The notes under the pieces were generated by a model that worked only from the letters and a program-made list of their open reading frames with translations, did no database searches and was not told the origin of the DNA. A DNA stretch of 64,000 bases, from contig NZ_JASVWB010000002.1 of the NCBI RefSeq assembly GCF_030287445.1, forward strand, positions 434,001-498,000, read 5' to 3'. Both the position numbers and the translations under genes were made by a program. The stretch comes from Streptomyces sp. ALI-76-A. Its GTDB lineage: Bacteria > Actinomycetota > Actinomycetes > Streptomycetales > Streptomycetaceae. Below are positions 35,964 through 43,513 of the stretch, piece after piece (within the stretch, counting starts at the first letter, position 1; every line of letters begins with the position of its first letter).

Positions 35964-37022
35964 GTGTCCGCAAACAGGATCCAGCACAAGGTGAATCACG
36001 TCGCGCTGGTAGTGGACTGTTCGGGTTCGATGCGTCCGCACCAGAGTCAACTCATCCGAGTTGTCGACGAGTTCGTGGCGGGGTTGAAGGCAGAGTCGGA
36101 CAGTCTCGGCCACGAGACCCGGATCAGCCTCTATTCCTTCGACCACAAGGTGGAGAACCTGGTCTGGGACATGGATGTGAAGCATCTGCCGTCCATGCGG
36201 GGGCTGTACCGGGTCAACAATGGGGCTACGGCCCTCATCGAGGCTTCTCTGAAGTCCCTGGACGACCTCGGCCACATCTGGGAGGAATACGGCGAGCACA
36301 GTTTCCTCCAGATCGTCGTGACGGACGGCGAGGAGAACGCCTCCGGCGGCGACCGGCGGCACGACGGCGACATGGCCATCCTCGGCCCCTGGCTCGACAG
36401 GATCACGGCGAAGATGAGTGGGCTTCCGGGCCACTGGACCTCCGCGATCCTCGTTCCGAACTCCCTGGCCAAGCGGACCGCGCAGAACTACGGTTTCCCG
36501 GCCGGGAACATCGCCATCTGGGACGCGGATTCCCAGAAGGGCGTCGAGGAGGCGATCGGCACCGTGCGTGCTGCCGCCACCAGCTTCCTCCGTGGGCGAG
36601 AGCAGGGAGTGCGCGGCACGAAGAACCTGTTCGCCGTCGGTCAGGACATATCGGTTGACGAGGTGCGGGCGAACCTCGAACCGATTCCGGCCGACAGGTA
36701 CCGGCTCCTGAAGGTCGACAAGGAGATCGAGATTCGCCCCTTCGTCAACTCCCATCCGGGCGTGACGTACGAACGCGGTTCGTGTTACTACCAGTTGGGT
36801 GCCCGGGCCCAGGTTCAGCAGGACAAGGAAGTCATCGTGGTCGAGAAGGACACCGACCGCGCTTATACGGGCGACGCGGCGCGCAGCCTTTTGTTCGGTA
36901 CGGATGTCCGGGGAACTGTCTCCGTGAAAGCGGGGAACAACCCCAAGTTGGAGGTATACGTACAAAGCCGTTCGGTGAACAGGAAGCTCAAGCCGAATAC
37001 GCGTCTGCTCATCATGCTCTGA
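35964..37022 (+). CDS. von Willebrand factor A domain protein
   Basis: The 352-residue protein starts at GTG 35964 with GGGGGAG eight bases upstream. The vWA domain spans about residues 10-210. Its MIDAS metal site is DCSGSM (residues 18-23), with the threonine in NNGATALIEA and the aspartate in VVTDGEENASG. The C-terminal 140 residues form a beta-rich domain (DKEVIVVEKDTDRAYTGDAA, RGTVSVKAGNNPKLEVYV) that I do not recognise. No MoxR ATPase neighbours it, so the classic MoxR-vWA pair is absent. Soluble and probably cytoplasmic, it may be an adaptor in a stress or conflict pathway. Confidence 0.8.
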   Translation: MSANRIQHKVNHVALVVDCSGSMRPHQSQLIRVVDEFVAGLKAESDSLGHETRISLYSFDHKVENLVWDMDVKHLPSMRGLYRVNNGATALIEASLKSLDDLGHIWEEYGEHSFLQIVVTDGEENASGGDRRHDGDMAILGPWLDRITAKMSGLPGHWTSAILVPNSLAKRTAQNYGFPAGNIAIWDADSQKGVEEAIGTVRAAATSFLRGREQGVRGTKNLFAVGQDISVDEVRANLEPIPADRYRLLKVDKEIEIRPFVNSHPGVTYERGSCYYQLGARAQVQQDKEVIVVEKDTDRAYTGDAARSLLFGTDVRGTVSVKAGNNPKLEVYVQSRSVNRKLKPNTRLLIML

Positions 37023-37095
37023 AATTGGAGCGCGAAGAGCGGGGGTGGCTCGGGAGCGGCCTGCCTCCACTGCTCAGGGGTGCGTTGGCGTGGAT

Positions 37096-37536
37096 TCATG
37101 CGTCCATCACGTAGGACTGGTCCATCAACTCGGTCATCGCCTGCTGGAAGTCACGGCGCCGCTGCTCACTCCAACCAGCGGTCAGCTGGTCGAAGACCTG
37201 CTCCTGCCAACGGTGAGCCTGTTCCAGCAGGGATCGGCCGGCAGGGGTGAGGGACGCTTCGCGTCGTCGTCCATCAACCGGAGACGCCTCCATGACCAGA
37301 TGACCGGCCGTGGAGGCACTCTTGATCAGCCGCGAGGCTCCGCTCTGGTCGATGCCGATCTCGTGAGCGACCGCGTTCACGGTCGCCGGTACCCCACGTG
37401 CAGTCAGAGATCGGACTGCCTCGGTGACCAACACGAGCCGTCCCTGTTCAGCCGCAGCAGGATCACTCACCACGGATCGGCGCGCCCAGTGCCGGACGAA
37501 GCCGAACAAGACCTGACCCGGTCCCTGACCACTCAT
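37096..37536 (-). CDS. MarR-family regulator
   Basis: This 146-residue protein has a winged helix with ATVNAVAHEIGIDQSGASRL as recognition region and the wing MEASPVDGRRREASLTPAGR. Its start ATG overlaps the stop of the SnoaL-like gene (ATGA at 37533-37536), making it the second gene of a two-gene operon. A palindrome upstream of that operon is a likely binding site, so it probably represses its own operon. The ligand is unknown. Confidence 0.87.
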   Translation of the reverse strand: MSGQGPGQVLFGFVRHWARRSVVSDPAAAEQGRLVLVTEAVRSLTARGVPATVNAVAHEIGIDQSGASRLIKSASTAGHLVMEASPVDGRRREASLTPAGRSLLEQAHRWQEQVFDQLTAGWSEQRRRDFQQAMTELMDQSYVMDA

Positions 37537-37910
37537 TCGGACGCCGCCATCTCACGGCAGATGTAGGCCAGCTCGAGCGCCGACCTCACAGGCAACCGCA
37601 GGGCGGCAGTCACTTTGCCGGCGGTAGCGCGGAAGACGGTCGCCACGCGCGTCGGCGTGTCACTGTCAGGCCAGGTCGCGTCCTCCTCGACAACCATCAG
37701 GCGGTCACCGACCGGGTGCCACGACCGCGGGACCAGCTTGATCCCGGAGCGTTCCACCCACTCCGCGAACTGCTCAGGTGTGATCGGACCCGCACCCTTC
37801 GGGCCCAGGACGACGATCGGATCCCCGACCGCCCTCGCCGAACGCTGCGGGTCACCCTCATTCACGCTCGCGTGCCACTCGTTGATGACTGTCTCAAGAC
37901 TCGATTCCAT
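37533..37910 (-). CDS. SnoaL/NTF2-like small protein
   Basis: This 125-residue alpha+beta-barrel candidate has an N-terminal helix (SLETVINEWHASVNEGDPQR), strands, and VEEDATWPDSDTPTRVATVF in the second half, as in SnoaL-like polyketide cyclases and NTF2-like proteins of unknown role. The pocket residues cannot be assigned. It is first in the operon with the MarR regulator. The final helix (LRLPVRSALELAYICREMAA) is unusual for a plain NTF2 fold. Confidence 0.72.
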   Translation of the reverse strand: MESSLETVINEWHASVNEGDPQRSARAVGDPIVVLGPKGAGPITPEQFAEWVERSGIKLVPRSWHPVGDRLMVVEEDATWPDSDTPTRVATVFRATAGKVTAALRLPVRSALELAYICREMAASE

Positions 37911-37921
37911 AGCAGCAACTA

Positions 37922-37936
37922 TATGCGAATCGCATA
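37922..37936. promoter_or_regulatory. Palindromic operator of the SnoaL-MarR operon
   Basis: The 7-bp perfect arms tatgcga and tcgcata are separated by one base and lie 11 bp upstream of the first start codon. The size and place fit autorepression by the MarR protein encoded by the operon. It is strikingly AT-rich for the region. Confidence 0.7.
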
Positions 37937-38061
37937 CATCGTTGACGTCTCATGCCGTTCGGCACCGAGACCTTCCCGCCCCCTCGGCTGATCACCCGCG
38001 CCGCCGCGTGAAGCCTTGGGGTCCCTTTGACGTGCTCCACCCGGGTGTGCAGGCTGTCAGC

Positions 38062-38403
38062 ATGAGCCCGGACGAGAAGGCCGGTCGTCTGCTGGCGTCG
38101 ATAGCGGCAGCGGGTGACCGGACGACGGTGAAGGCGGCGGGCGAGGTGGACTTCGGCACCTCGCCACTGCTGGCCGAGGTACTGGCCGCTGCTCTCCGGA
38201 CCGGTGCCGCCCGCGTCGATGTGGAGTTCAGCCAGGTGACGTTCTGCGACTGCTCCGGGCTGAACGTACTGCTCGACGCCCACGCTCAAGCCGCGGACGC
38301 AGGCGTCGCCTTGGGCCTGAGTGGTTCCCTCGCACCGGTGGTCGACCGCGTACTGTCCTTGACGCGACTGAAGCCGGTACTGGTGACACGGTCTGCTGCC
38401 TGA
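38062..38403 (+). CDS. STAS-domain anti-sigma factor antagonist
   Basis: This 113-residue STAS protein of the SpoIIAA/RsbV/BldG type has VKAAGEVDFGTSPLLAEVLA early on, then VDVEFSQVTFCDCSGLNVLL, in which the phosphorylatable residue is Ser of DCSG. Such proteins release a SigB-type sigma factor from its anti-sigma kinase. ATG 38062 is the best start. A longer frame exists upstream but overlaps the divergent SnoaL gene. A broken anti-sigma ATPase lies next to it and a SigB-type sigma gene 2.3 kb away, so it may belong to a stress-sigma module. Confidence 0.82.
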   Translation: MSPDEKAGRLLASIAAAGDRTTVKAAGEVDFGTSPLLAEVLAAALRTGAARVDVEFSQVTFCDCSGLNVLLDAHAQAADAGVALGLSGSLAPVVDRVLSLTRLKPVLVTRSAA

Positions 38404-38479
38404 TGAGGCCGACGTCGAGCCGCAGGGCACATCCCATGCACGCGGCAGCGCGCCGAACTGTCCACCCCGGCACTCGCTC

Positions 38480-38680
38480 GGGCAGCTCAACCCCGGTGCC
38501 GCCGGGGCGGCGTCCGGTGGCGTCGCCGCCCGGGTCGTCGGACAGGGCGATGCGGACGGTGCCGCGTTCGCCGGCCGGCCCCCGCTCGGCCTCGAAGCCC
38601 TGAGCGACGGCCATGACGATGTCCAGGCCGTGCTGCCCGGCCCGACCCGCGAAGGCGGCGCGGGTTCCGTCCGCGGAGAC
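38480..38680 (-). pseudogene. Remnant of an anti-sigma-type ATP-binding protein
   Basis: The minus frame contains GQHGLDIVMAVAQGFEAERG followed by RGTVRIALSDDP, the G2-like box and C-terminal strand of RsbW-type HATPase domains. Only about 65 codons are recognisable. A TGA stands at the point where the rest of the N-terminal domain should continue, and the tail runs into unrelated sequence overlapping the STAS gene. It is a truncated piece of a serine kinase/anti-sigma factor. Confidence 0.6.
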
Positions 38681-38748
38681 CGATACCCCTCAGGTCTACG
38701 CGTCGACCGACCGGGGGCGGGCAGGACTTGCCCGGTCGCTCGACGTGA

Positions 38749-38789
38749 AGCCCCCTGCCTGCGGGCTCTGGGCCCGCAGGCAGGGGGCT
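38749..38789 (-). terminator. Very strong terminator of the FG-GAP gene
   Basis: There are 18-bp perfect arms, starting agccccctgcctgcggg on the left, with a 5-nt loop (38767-38771). It lies 51 bp after the FG-GAP gene stop codon on the minus strand. Confidence 0.85.
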
Positions 38790-38839
38790 GGTCGCGGATC
38801 GCTCCTCAGCGGTCGCCGCAGGCCCGGCGACCAGTGGGC

Positions 38840-40291
38840 TCAGCGCGCGAACGGCCCGCCCATCCGCGTGTACGACAGGTTCAGCGACGTCACGGAGTAC
38901 GACTTCGAGCCCGTCGCCGTGAGGCCCGAGCCGGAGCCCTTCAGCAGATGGACGAGGCCCCACCGGTCCTCGTAACCCAGCTGTTCGTTGGTGTCGATCA
39001 TGAGGTCGGCCCGGCCGTCGCGGGTGTAGTCGGTGAGCTTGAGGTGGGCGCCGAACTGGTCCTCGGTCTCGGCGGTGCCGGTGATGCCGGAAGTGTCCTG
39101 ACTGTAGGACTTGGCGCCGGTGCCCGACAGGCCGCCCGCGCGGCCGAGGAGGACAGTGACCATGCCGGCGTTGCGCTTGGCGCCGAGGTCCTCGCCCCGG
39201 GCACCGACGGCGAGGTCCGCGTAGCCGTCGCCATTGACGTCGCCGGCCGCGATGGCGGAGCCGAAGAAGTCCCCGTTTTCGGAGGAACCGGGCACCCCCG
39301 TGGTGTTCTGGGTGAACCTGACTGGCTTGCGAACTGTGCTGGGACCGTTCGAGCCGCCGTACTGGACGGTGACGTAACCGCGCTCGCCGTCGCCCTGCTC
39401 GTAACCGCGACCGATGGCGAGGTCGCCGTAGCCGTCCTTGTCGAAGTCGCCGACGGAGAGGATGTCGCCGCCCTGGTGGCCCCCGTCGTCGGGCACCCGC
39501 AGCTCGCCCGCGCGCTGGGTGAACGTACTGCCGCCGCGGTGGAAGAAGGCCCGCAGGTCCGCGTCGCTGGAGGCCTGGAGGTCCGAACCGAGAACGTACA
39601 GGTCCGTCGCGGCGTCGGCGGTGACCCGGCCCGCTACCAGGTTGGGCGCCCACAGGTAGCCGTAGGAGCCGCCCAGGAAGCTCCAGCCGCTCTTCCCGCC
39701 GGCGCGGGTGAAGGGGCCCTTCAACAGGACCACGCCCACCCGACTGCCGCTGGTGACGGCCAGGTCCTGGTCCCCGTCGCCGTCGAAGTCGCCGGACACC
39801 ACGTCCTCGCCGAAACGGTCACCCTGGCCCTCGTACTCCTGCGGGGCCGGCGAGTTGAAGACCGTACCCGAGCCGAGACCGTTGGCGCTGCCCCAGATGA
39901 CGGTCAGCCCGCCACGGAACTGGATGGTGCCGACGTCCTCGCCGGGCGAGGAGACGATCAGGTCGGCGTAGCCGTCGCGGTCGAGGTCGGCCGTGGTGGC
40001 GGCGGTTCCCCACCCGTCCTCCGCCTCCACCCCGCCCGGGATGCCCGCCGAGTCCTGGTGGAGGATCTGGACTCGGGTGCCGGGAGCGGACGACGTGCCG
40101 TAGACGACGGTGACCCGGCCGTCCTTACCGTGCGAGCCGCCCAGCATGACGACGTCGCGGTAACCGTCGCCGTTGAAGTCGTCGGACAGCTTGGCGGCGG
40201 CCGCCGACGCCGTGGGGGCTGTCAGAAGCGGTGTGCAGACCGCTGCCACGAGGGCTACGGCAGCGGCGAGGGCGGTACGTCTGGCGTGCAT
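38840..40291 (-). CDS. Secreted FG-GAP/VCBS repeat protein
   Basis: This 483-residue exported protein has a Sec signal peptide (basic MHARRTAL, hydrophobic AAAVALVAAVCTPLL, cleavage after about ASA at residue 31). The mature protein is an integrin-like beta-propeller with at least six calcium-binding loops: DFNGDGYRD, DLDRDGYAD, DFDGDGDQD, DFDKDGYGD, DVNGDGYAD and DYTRDGRAD, spaced about 60-70 residues apart. It should be an extracellular adhesion or scaffold protein. ATG 40291 is the only start with a signal sequence; the frame's upstream extension overlaps the sigma gene and is rejected. Confidence 0.92.
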   Translation of the reverse strand: MHARRTALAAAVALVAAVCTPLLTAPTASAAAAKLSDDFNGDGYRDVVMLGGSHGKDGRVTVVYGTSSAPGTRVQILHQDSAGIPGGVEAEDGWGTAATTADLDRDGYADLIVSSPGEDVGTIQFRGGLTVIWGSANGLGSGTVFNSPAPQEYEGQGDRFGEDVVSGDFDGDGDQDLAVTSGSRVGVVLLKGPFTRAGGKSGWSFLGGSYGYLWAPNLVAGRVTADAATDLYVLGSDLQASSDADLRAFFHRGGSTFTQRAGELRVPDDGGHQGGDILSVGDFDKDGYGDLAIGRGYEQGDGERGYVTVQYGGSNGPSTVRKPVRFTQNTTGVPGSSENGDFFGSAIAAGDVNGDGYADLAVGARGEDLGAKRNAGMVTVLLGRAGGLSGTGAKSYSQDTSGITGTAETEDQFGAHLKLTDYTRDGRADLMIDTNEQLGYEDRWGLVHLLKGSGSGLTATGSKSYSVTSLNLSYTRMGGPFAR

Positions 40292-40693
40292 GGGTCTCCG
40301 TTGTCGAGAACGTGATGTGAGCGACCTGCGATCTTGATGTGATCGACTGCGCTCTACGACGTACGCGGCGATCGAATGGTTGTACATACGCTCCAGGGCA
40401 GCTCTCGAACAGGGAGAGCCAGGGTTCGCACCGTCAGCGGCCCTCGACGGCCAAGCCGTGCGGGGCCCCCGTCGACGCGGACGACTGCTCGGCCGCGCGC
40501 GGCTGTTGCCGGCGCGGAGATACCTCTCCGCCAGGCCTTCGACCGCGATGCGCGGAGCTGCTGCTCGTCGGCGCCGCCGTCGCGGTTTCGAGTCCCGGGG
40601 CAGAAGCAGGCGTGAAGGCGTGGGGAAGGGGTAGGCGCGGCCATGGCAAGTCACGATGGGCCGGAGTCGGCATGGCCGACAGGGGAGGGACAC
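40292..40693. other. Divergent promoter region of the FG-GAP and sigma factor genes
   Basis: No gene is supported. GGGTAG at 40629-40634 with GCGT about 15 bp upstream is a weak match to the SigB-type promoter pattern, which would make the sigma gene autoregulated. This is a low-confidence reading. Confidence 0.3.
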
Positions 40694-41542
40694 ATGGTCA
40701 CGGATACGGCAGCGGCGACGGCGGGCGTGGAGTGTGGCGCACTGCCGGAGGTGGCCGACCCCTCCAAGGTCGCTCCGAAGGACGCGCGTGAGCTCACCCG
40801 CCTGTTCTTCCAGCAGCTGGACCGGCTGGAAGAGGGCACGCCGGAGTACCAGTACGCGCGCAACACGCTGATCGAGATGAACGTGTCCCTGGTCCGCTAC
40901 GCGGCCTCCCGGTTCCGCAGCCGGGACGCGGAGGAGATGGAGGACATCGTCCAGGTCGGCGTGATCGGCCTGATCAAGGCCATCGACCGGTTCGAGCTGT
41001 CCCGCGAGGTGGAGTTCACCTCCTTCTCGATCCCCTACATCACGGGCGAGATCAAGCGGTTCTTCCGTGACACCACCTGGGCCGTGCACGTTCCGCGCCG
41101 CCTTCAGGAAGCCCGCGTCCAGCTGGCGCGCGCCACCGAGGAACTGAGCAGCCGCCTGGGCCGCACCCCGACCGTGGCGGAACTGGCCCAGCTGATGAAC
41201 CTGGAGGAGAAGGAGGTCATCGAGGCGCGACTGGCCTCCAACGGCTACCGCTCCTCCTCCCTGGACGCCGCCATCGGCAGCAGCGAGGACGGCGAGACCG
41301 CACTGTCCGACTTCATCGGCAACGACGACAGCGCGCTGGAACTGGTGGAGGACTTCCACGCACTCGCCCCGATGATCGCCGACCTCGACGAGCGCTCCCG
41401 CAAGATCCTCCACTGGCGGTTCGTGGAGGAACTCACCCAGGCCCAGATCGGCGAACAGCTCGGCGTCTCCCAGATGCACGTCTCCCGACTGCTGTCCCGC
41501 ACCCTCGCGCAGCTCCGCGAGGGCATGCTCACCACCCACTGA
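40694..41542 (+). CDS. RNA polymerase sigma factor of the SigB/SigF group
   Basis: This 282-residue group 3 sigma-70 factor has region 2 from about residue 45 (YARNTLIEMNVSLVRYAASR, EDIVQVGVIGLIKAIDRFEL, SIPYITGEIKRFFRDTTWAV). Region 3 follows, and then region 4 (MIADLDERSRKILHWRFVEE with the helix-turn-helix TQAQIGEQLGVSQMHVSRLL). It resembles the Streptomyces SigB/F/G/H/I/K/L/M/N family that controls stress and development and is regulated by anti-sigma kinases and STAS antagonists. ATG 40694 has a GGGGAGGG site and is preferred to ATG 40643. Which paralogue it is cannot be settled here. Confidence 0.92.
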   Translation: MVTDTAAATAGVECGALPEVADPSKVAPKDARELTRLFFQQLDRLEEGTPEYQYARNTLIEMNVSLVRYAASRFRSRDAEEMEDIVQVGVIGLIKAIDRFELSREVEFTSFSIPYITGEIKRFFRDTTWAVHVPRRLQEARVQLARATEELSSRLGRTPTVAELAQLMNLEEKEVIEARLASNGYRSSSLDAAIGSSEDGETALSDFIGNDDSALELVEDFHALAPMIADLDERSRKILHWRFVEELTQAQIGEQLGVSQMHVSRLLSRTLAQLREGMLTTH

Positions 41543-41585
41543 CCCACTGACACCGCTGTTCCCGCCGGCCGATGCCGGCAACGGC

Positions 41586-42574
41586 TCATGATCCCGCGTT
41601 TGCCGCCTCAACCACCGCCTCTCCCGTACGGGTTCGCGCGTACAGCACCTGCCGCCCGTACCGGTGGGCACTGACGAGGCCCGCTGTGCGCAGGGCCGTG
41701 AGGTGCTGGGAGACGCCGCCGGGAGTGAGGCCGGTACGGCGGGCGAGTTCGGTGGTCGAGACGGGAGCCGTCAGCTCAGCCAGCAGCAGGGCGCGCGAGC
41801 GGCCCATCACCCCGGCGAGCGCCTCGCAGACGGGTGTCGGGCGGTTCTGCCACAGGGCGCCGACGCCCCATGGCGGGTAGCGCAGTGAAGGCTGCCACGG
41901 CTCGCCCAGTACGGAGAAGATCGCGGCCACACGAAGGCCGACGGCACCAGCCGCAGGTCTCGGCCGTCCAGCGGGCGGGGGCCTCGCACGGTGCGGTGGG
42001 ACAGGTGCGGGGTTCCGTCCGCCCAGGCGACCTGCGGGTCCAGGTCGGCGAACAGGCGCTGCGCACCGCCGTCCACCAGGCGGCCCGCGCGATAGCGGAC
42101 ATCGCTCTCCAGGAGGGTGAGAATCCTCGGCCAGTACGGGGCGAGAACCAGCTCCCAGTAGGCCTCGATCGCCTCTGCCAGGCGAGCGAGTTCCGCTGCC
42201 GGGTTCGCGCGCAGGGCCGCCATGCGCCCGGCCGGCACCGCCGACGTCGTCCTGATCAGCTCCGGCGGGGTGGCCCGCAGGGTCGCGAGTTCCATGGCGA
42301 GCGAGGGCAGCGGAGTCGTGGGCGGCGGGCAGAGGAACGACGGGACGCTGCCGGCCCACGGTGACCGGGACAGCACGGGGACCAGGTCGAACAGCACGCC
42401 GAGGTCGAGTCCGGCGGACGCGAGCCGTGGCCGGGCCTGATCCGTCCATGTACGGTGCAGGCCCTGCTCGTCGGCGCCCTTGAGCACCCGTACGCTCGCC
42501 ACCACCTCCCACAGGGGAGACAGCGCGAACCGCGTACGGGCCACGTCCTCCATGCTGAACCCGACCTCGATCAT
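41586..42574 (-). pseudogene. ArsR/DUF5937-type regulator, single frameshift
   Basis: The N-terminal domain (MIEVGFSMEDVARTRFALSP to PSAFVWP near 41935) is in one frame. The C-terminal winged helix (AIFSVLGEPWQPSLRYPPWG, VSTTELARRTGLTPGGVSQH) is in another, ending at 41586. One missing base in TGGCCGCGATC at about 41930 explains the split. The intact product would be about 330 residues: a DUF5937 sensor domain plus an ArsR-like helix-turn-helix. Everything else is well preserved, so this may be a very recent mutation or a sequencing error. It is divergent from an MFS transporter remnant, which it probably controlled. Confidence 0.75.
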
Positions 42575-42629
42575 TCAGCTGAGGCTAGATCAATAGGCGC
42601 GACCGCGGATCTCCGCGCACGGTACGCGC

Positions 42630-42778
42630 ATGCATCCCCACCCGGAGTCTCCGTGGCGCCTGCGCGGTTTCCGTGCGCTCTTCGCCGCAAGCGCGTTCAG
42701 TCATCTCGGCACCAACATCGGCTACGTGGCGATTCCGCTGCTCGCCGTCACCGTCCTGGACGCGGGGCCCGGGCATGC
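42630..42778 (+). pseudogene. N-terminal remnant of an MFS transporter
   Basis: ATG 42630 opens a typical major-facilitator N-terminus: WRLRGFRALFAASAFSHLGT followed by NIGYVAIPLLAVTVLDAGPG, the first membrane helix and loop. After about 48 codons the similarity ends in hydrophilic unrelated sequence. It is divergent from the broken ArsR-type gene, a normal regulator/exporter layout, so the whole exporter locus is dead. Confidence 0.72.
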
Positions 42779-43014
42779 CGAGGCCGACCGGCTCGGGATG
42801 GGCTGCGGTTGCCCGTCCGGGGATCGAGGGCGACACCGTCACGCTGGCGTCCACCGAGTCGGCGTTCTGATGCTTGGCACACTTTCCCCTCCAGGCCTGC
42901 TGCCCAGCGCCCCCACGCCGGCGACCCCCGCCGACACGCTCCGCGGACCGCGCCCGACGCACCGGGGCACGCGGGCGTCGAGCCGCCCCGCGCTCCGCCA
43001 GGCCTGCCCGAAGG

Positions 43015-43230
43015 TCAGAACAGCCGCCCCTGGCAGTCTTGTCGAGCCGAGCGCGGAGTGGGCCCGCCTGTCCTCGCAGCAGGAGGCGGTTCGTCACCGA
43101 ACAGCGGAGCCGTACCGCACTCGTCCAGTTCGGCCGGGATCCTTCCGTCCGTCTCCGGGCGTGGCGGCGCGTCACGGTCGAAGTCGTCCGGAGTCATGCA
43201 CACCCAGTCCCGGCCACCCTGCTCACTCAC
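43015..43230 (-). CDS. Possible small acidic protein
   Basis: GTG 43230 opens a 71-residue frame with Streptomyces-like codon usage and an acidic composition (MTPDDFDRDAPPRPETDGRI, AELDECGTAPLFGDEPP). I see no domain and no good ribosome site. It may also be a decayed 3' end. It is the only candidate between the MFS remnant and the large secreted protein. Confidence 0.25.
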   Translation of the reverse strand: MSEQGGRDWVCMTPDDFDRDAPPRPETDGRIPAELDECGTAPLFGDEPPPAARTGGPTPRSARQDCQGRLF

Positions 43231-43513
43231 TCGTCGTCACCGCCTCTCCCCCGGGCCCACTCCCGGAAGGCTTCCCGGGATCAAGTGCTGCCCACCCATG
43301 ATCAGTTCCACCATCGGGGCGTTACCGAACACCCGCGGGCCGGGCGACGGCCGTGACGGTCCGCCAGGGTGCGTGGACCGACTTTGAACACACTGATGAC
43401 AAAGTATGGACATGACAAGCAAAAGTCTCTTACCTTTGCGGCGCAACCCGCGCTCCACCCCGTGAAAGACCGGAACGATCCGGCACGGTCCGGTCCCCAG
43501 CACAGGAGGACCA

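Noticed and set aside
38840..41671. A 943-residue open frame on the minus strand
   Set aside because: Only the part from 40291 down has a signal peptide and FG-GAP repeats. The upstream extension lies opposite the sigma factor gene and is a shadow of its codon bias.
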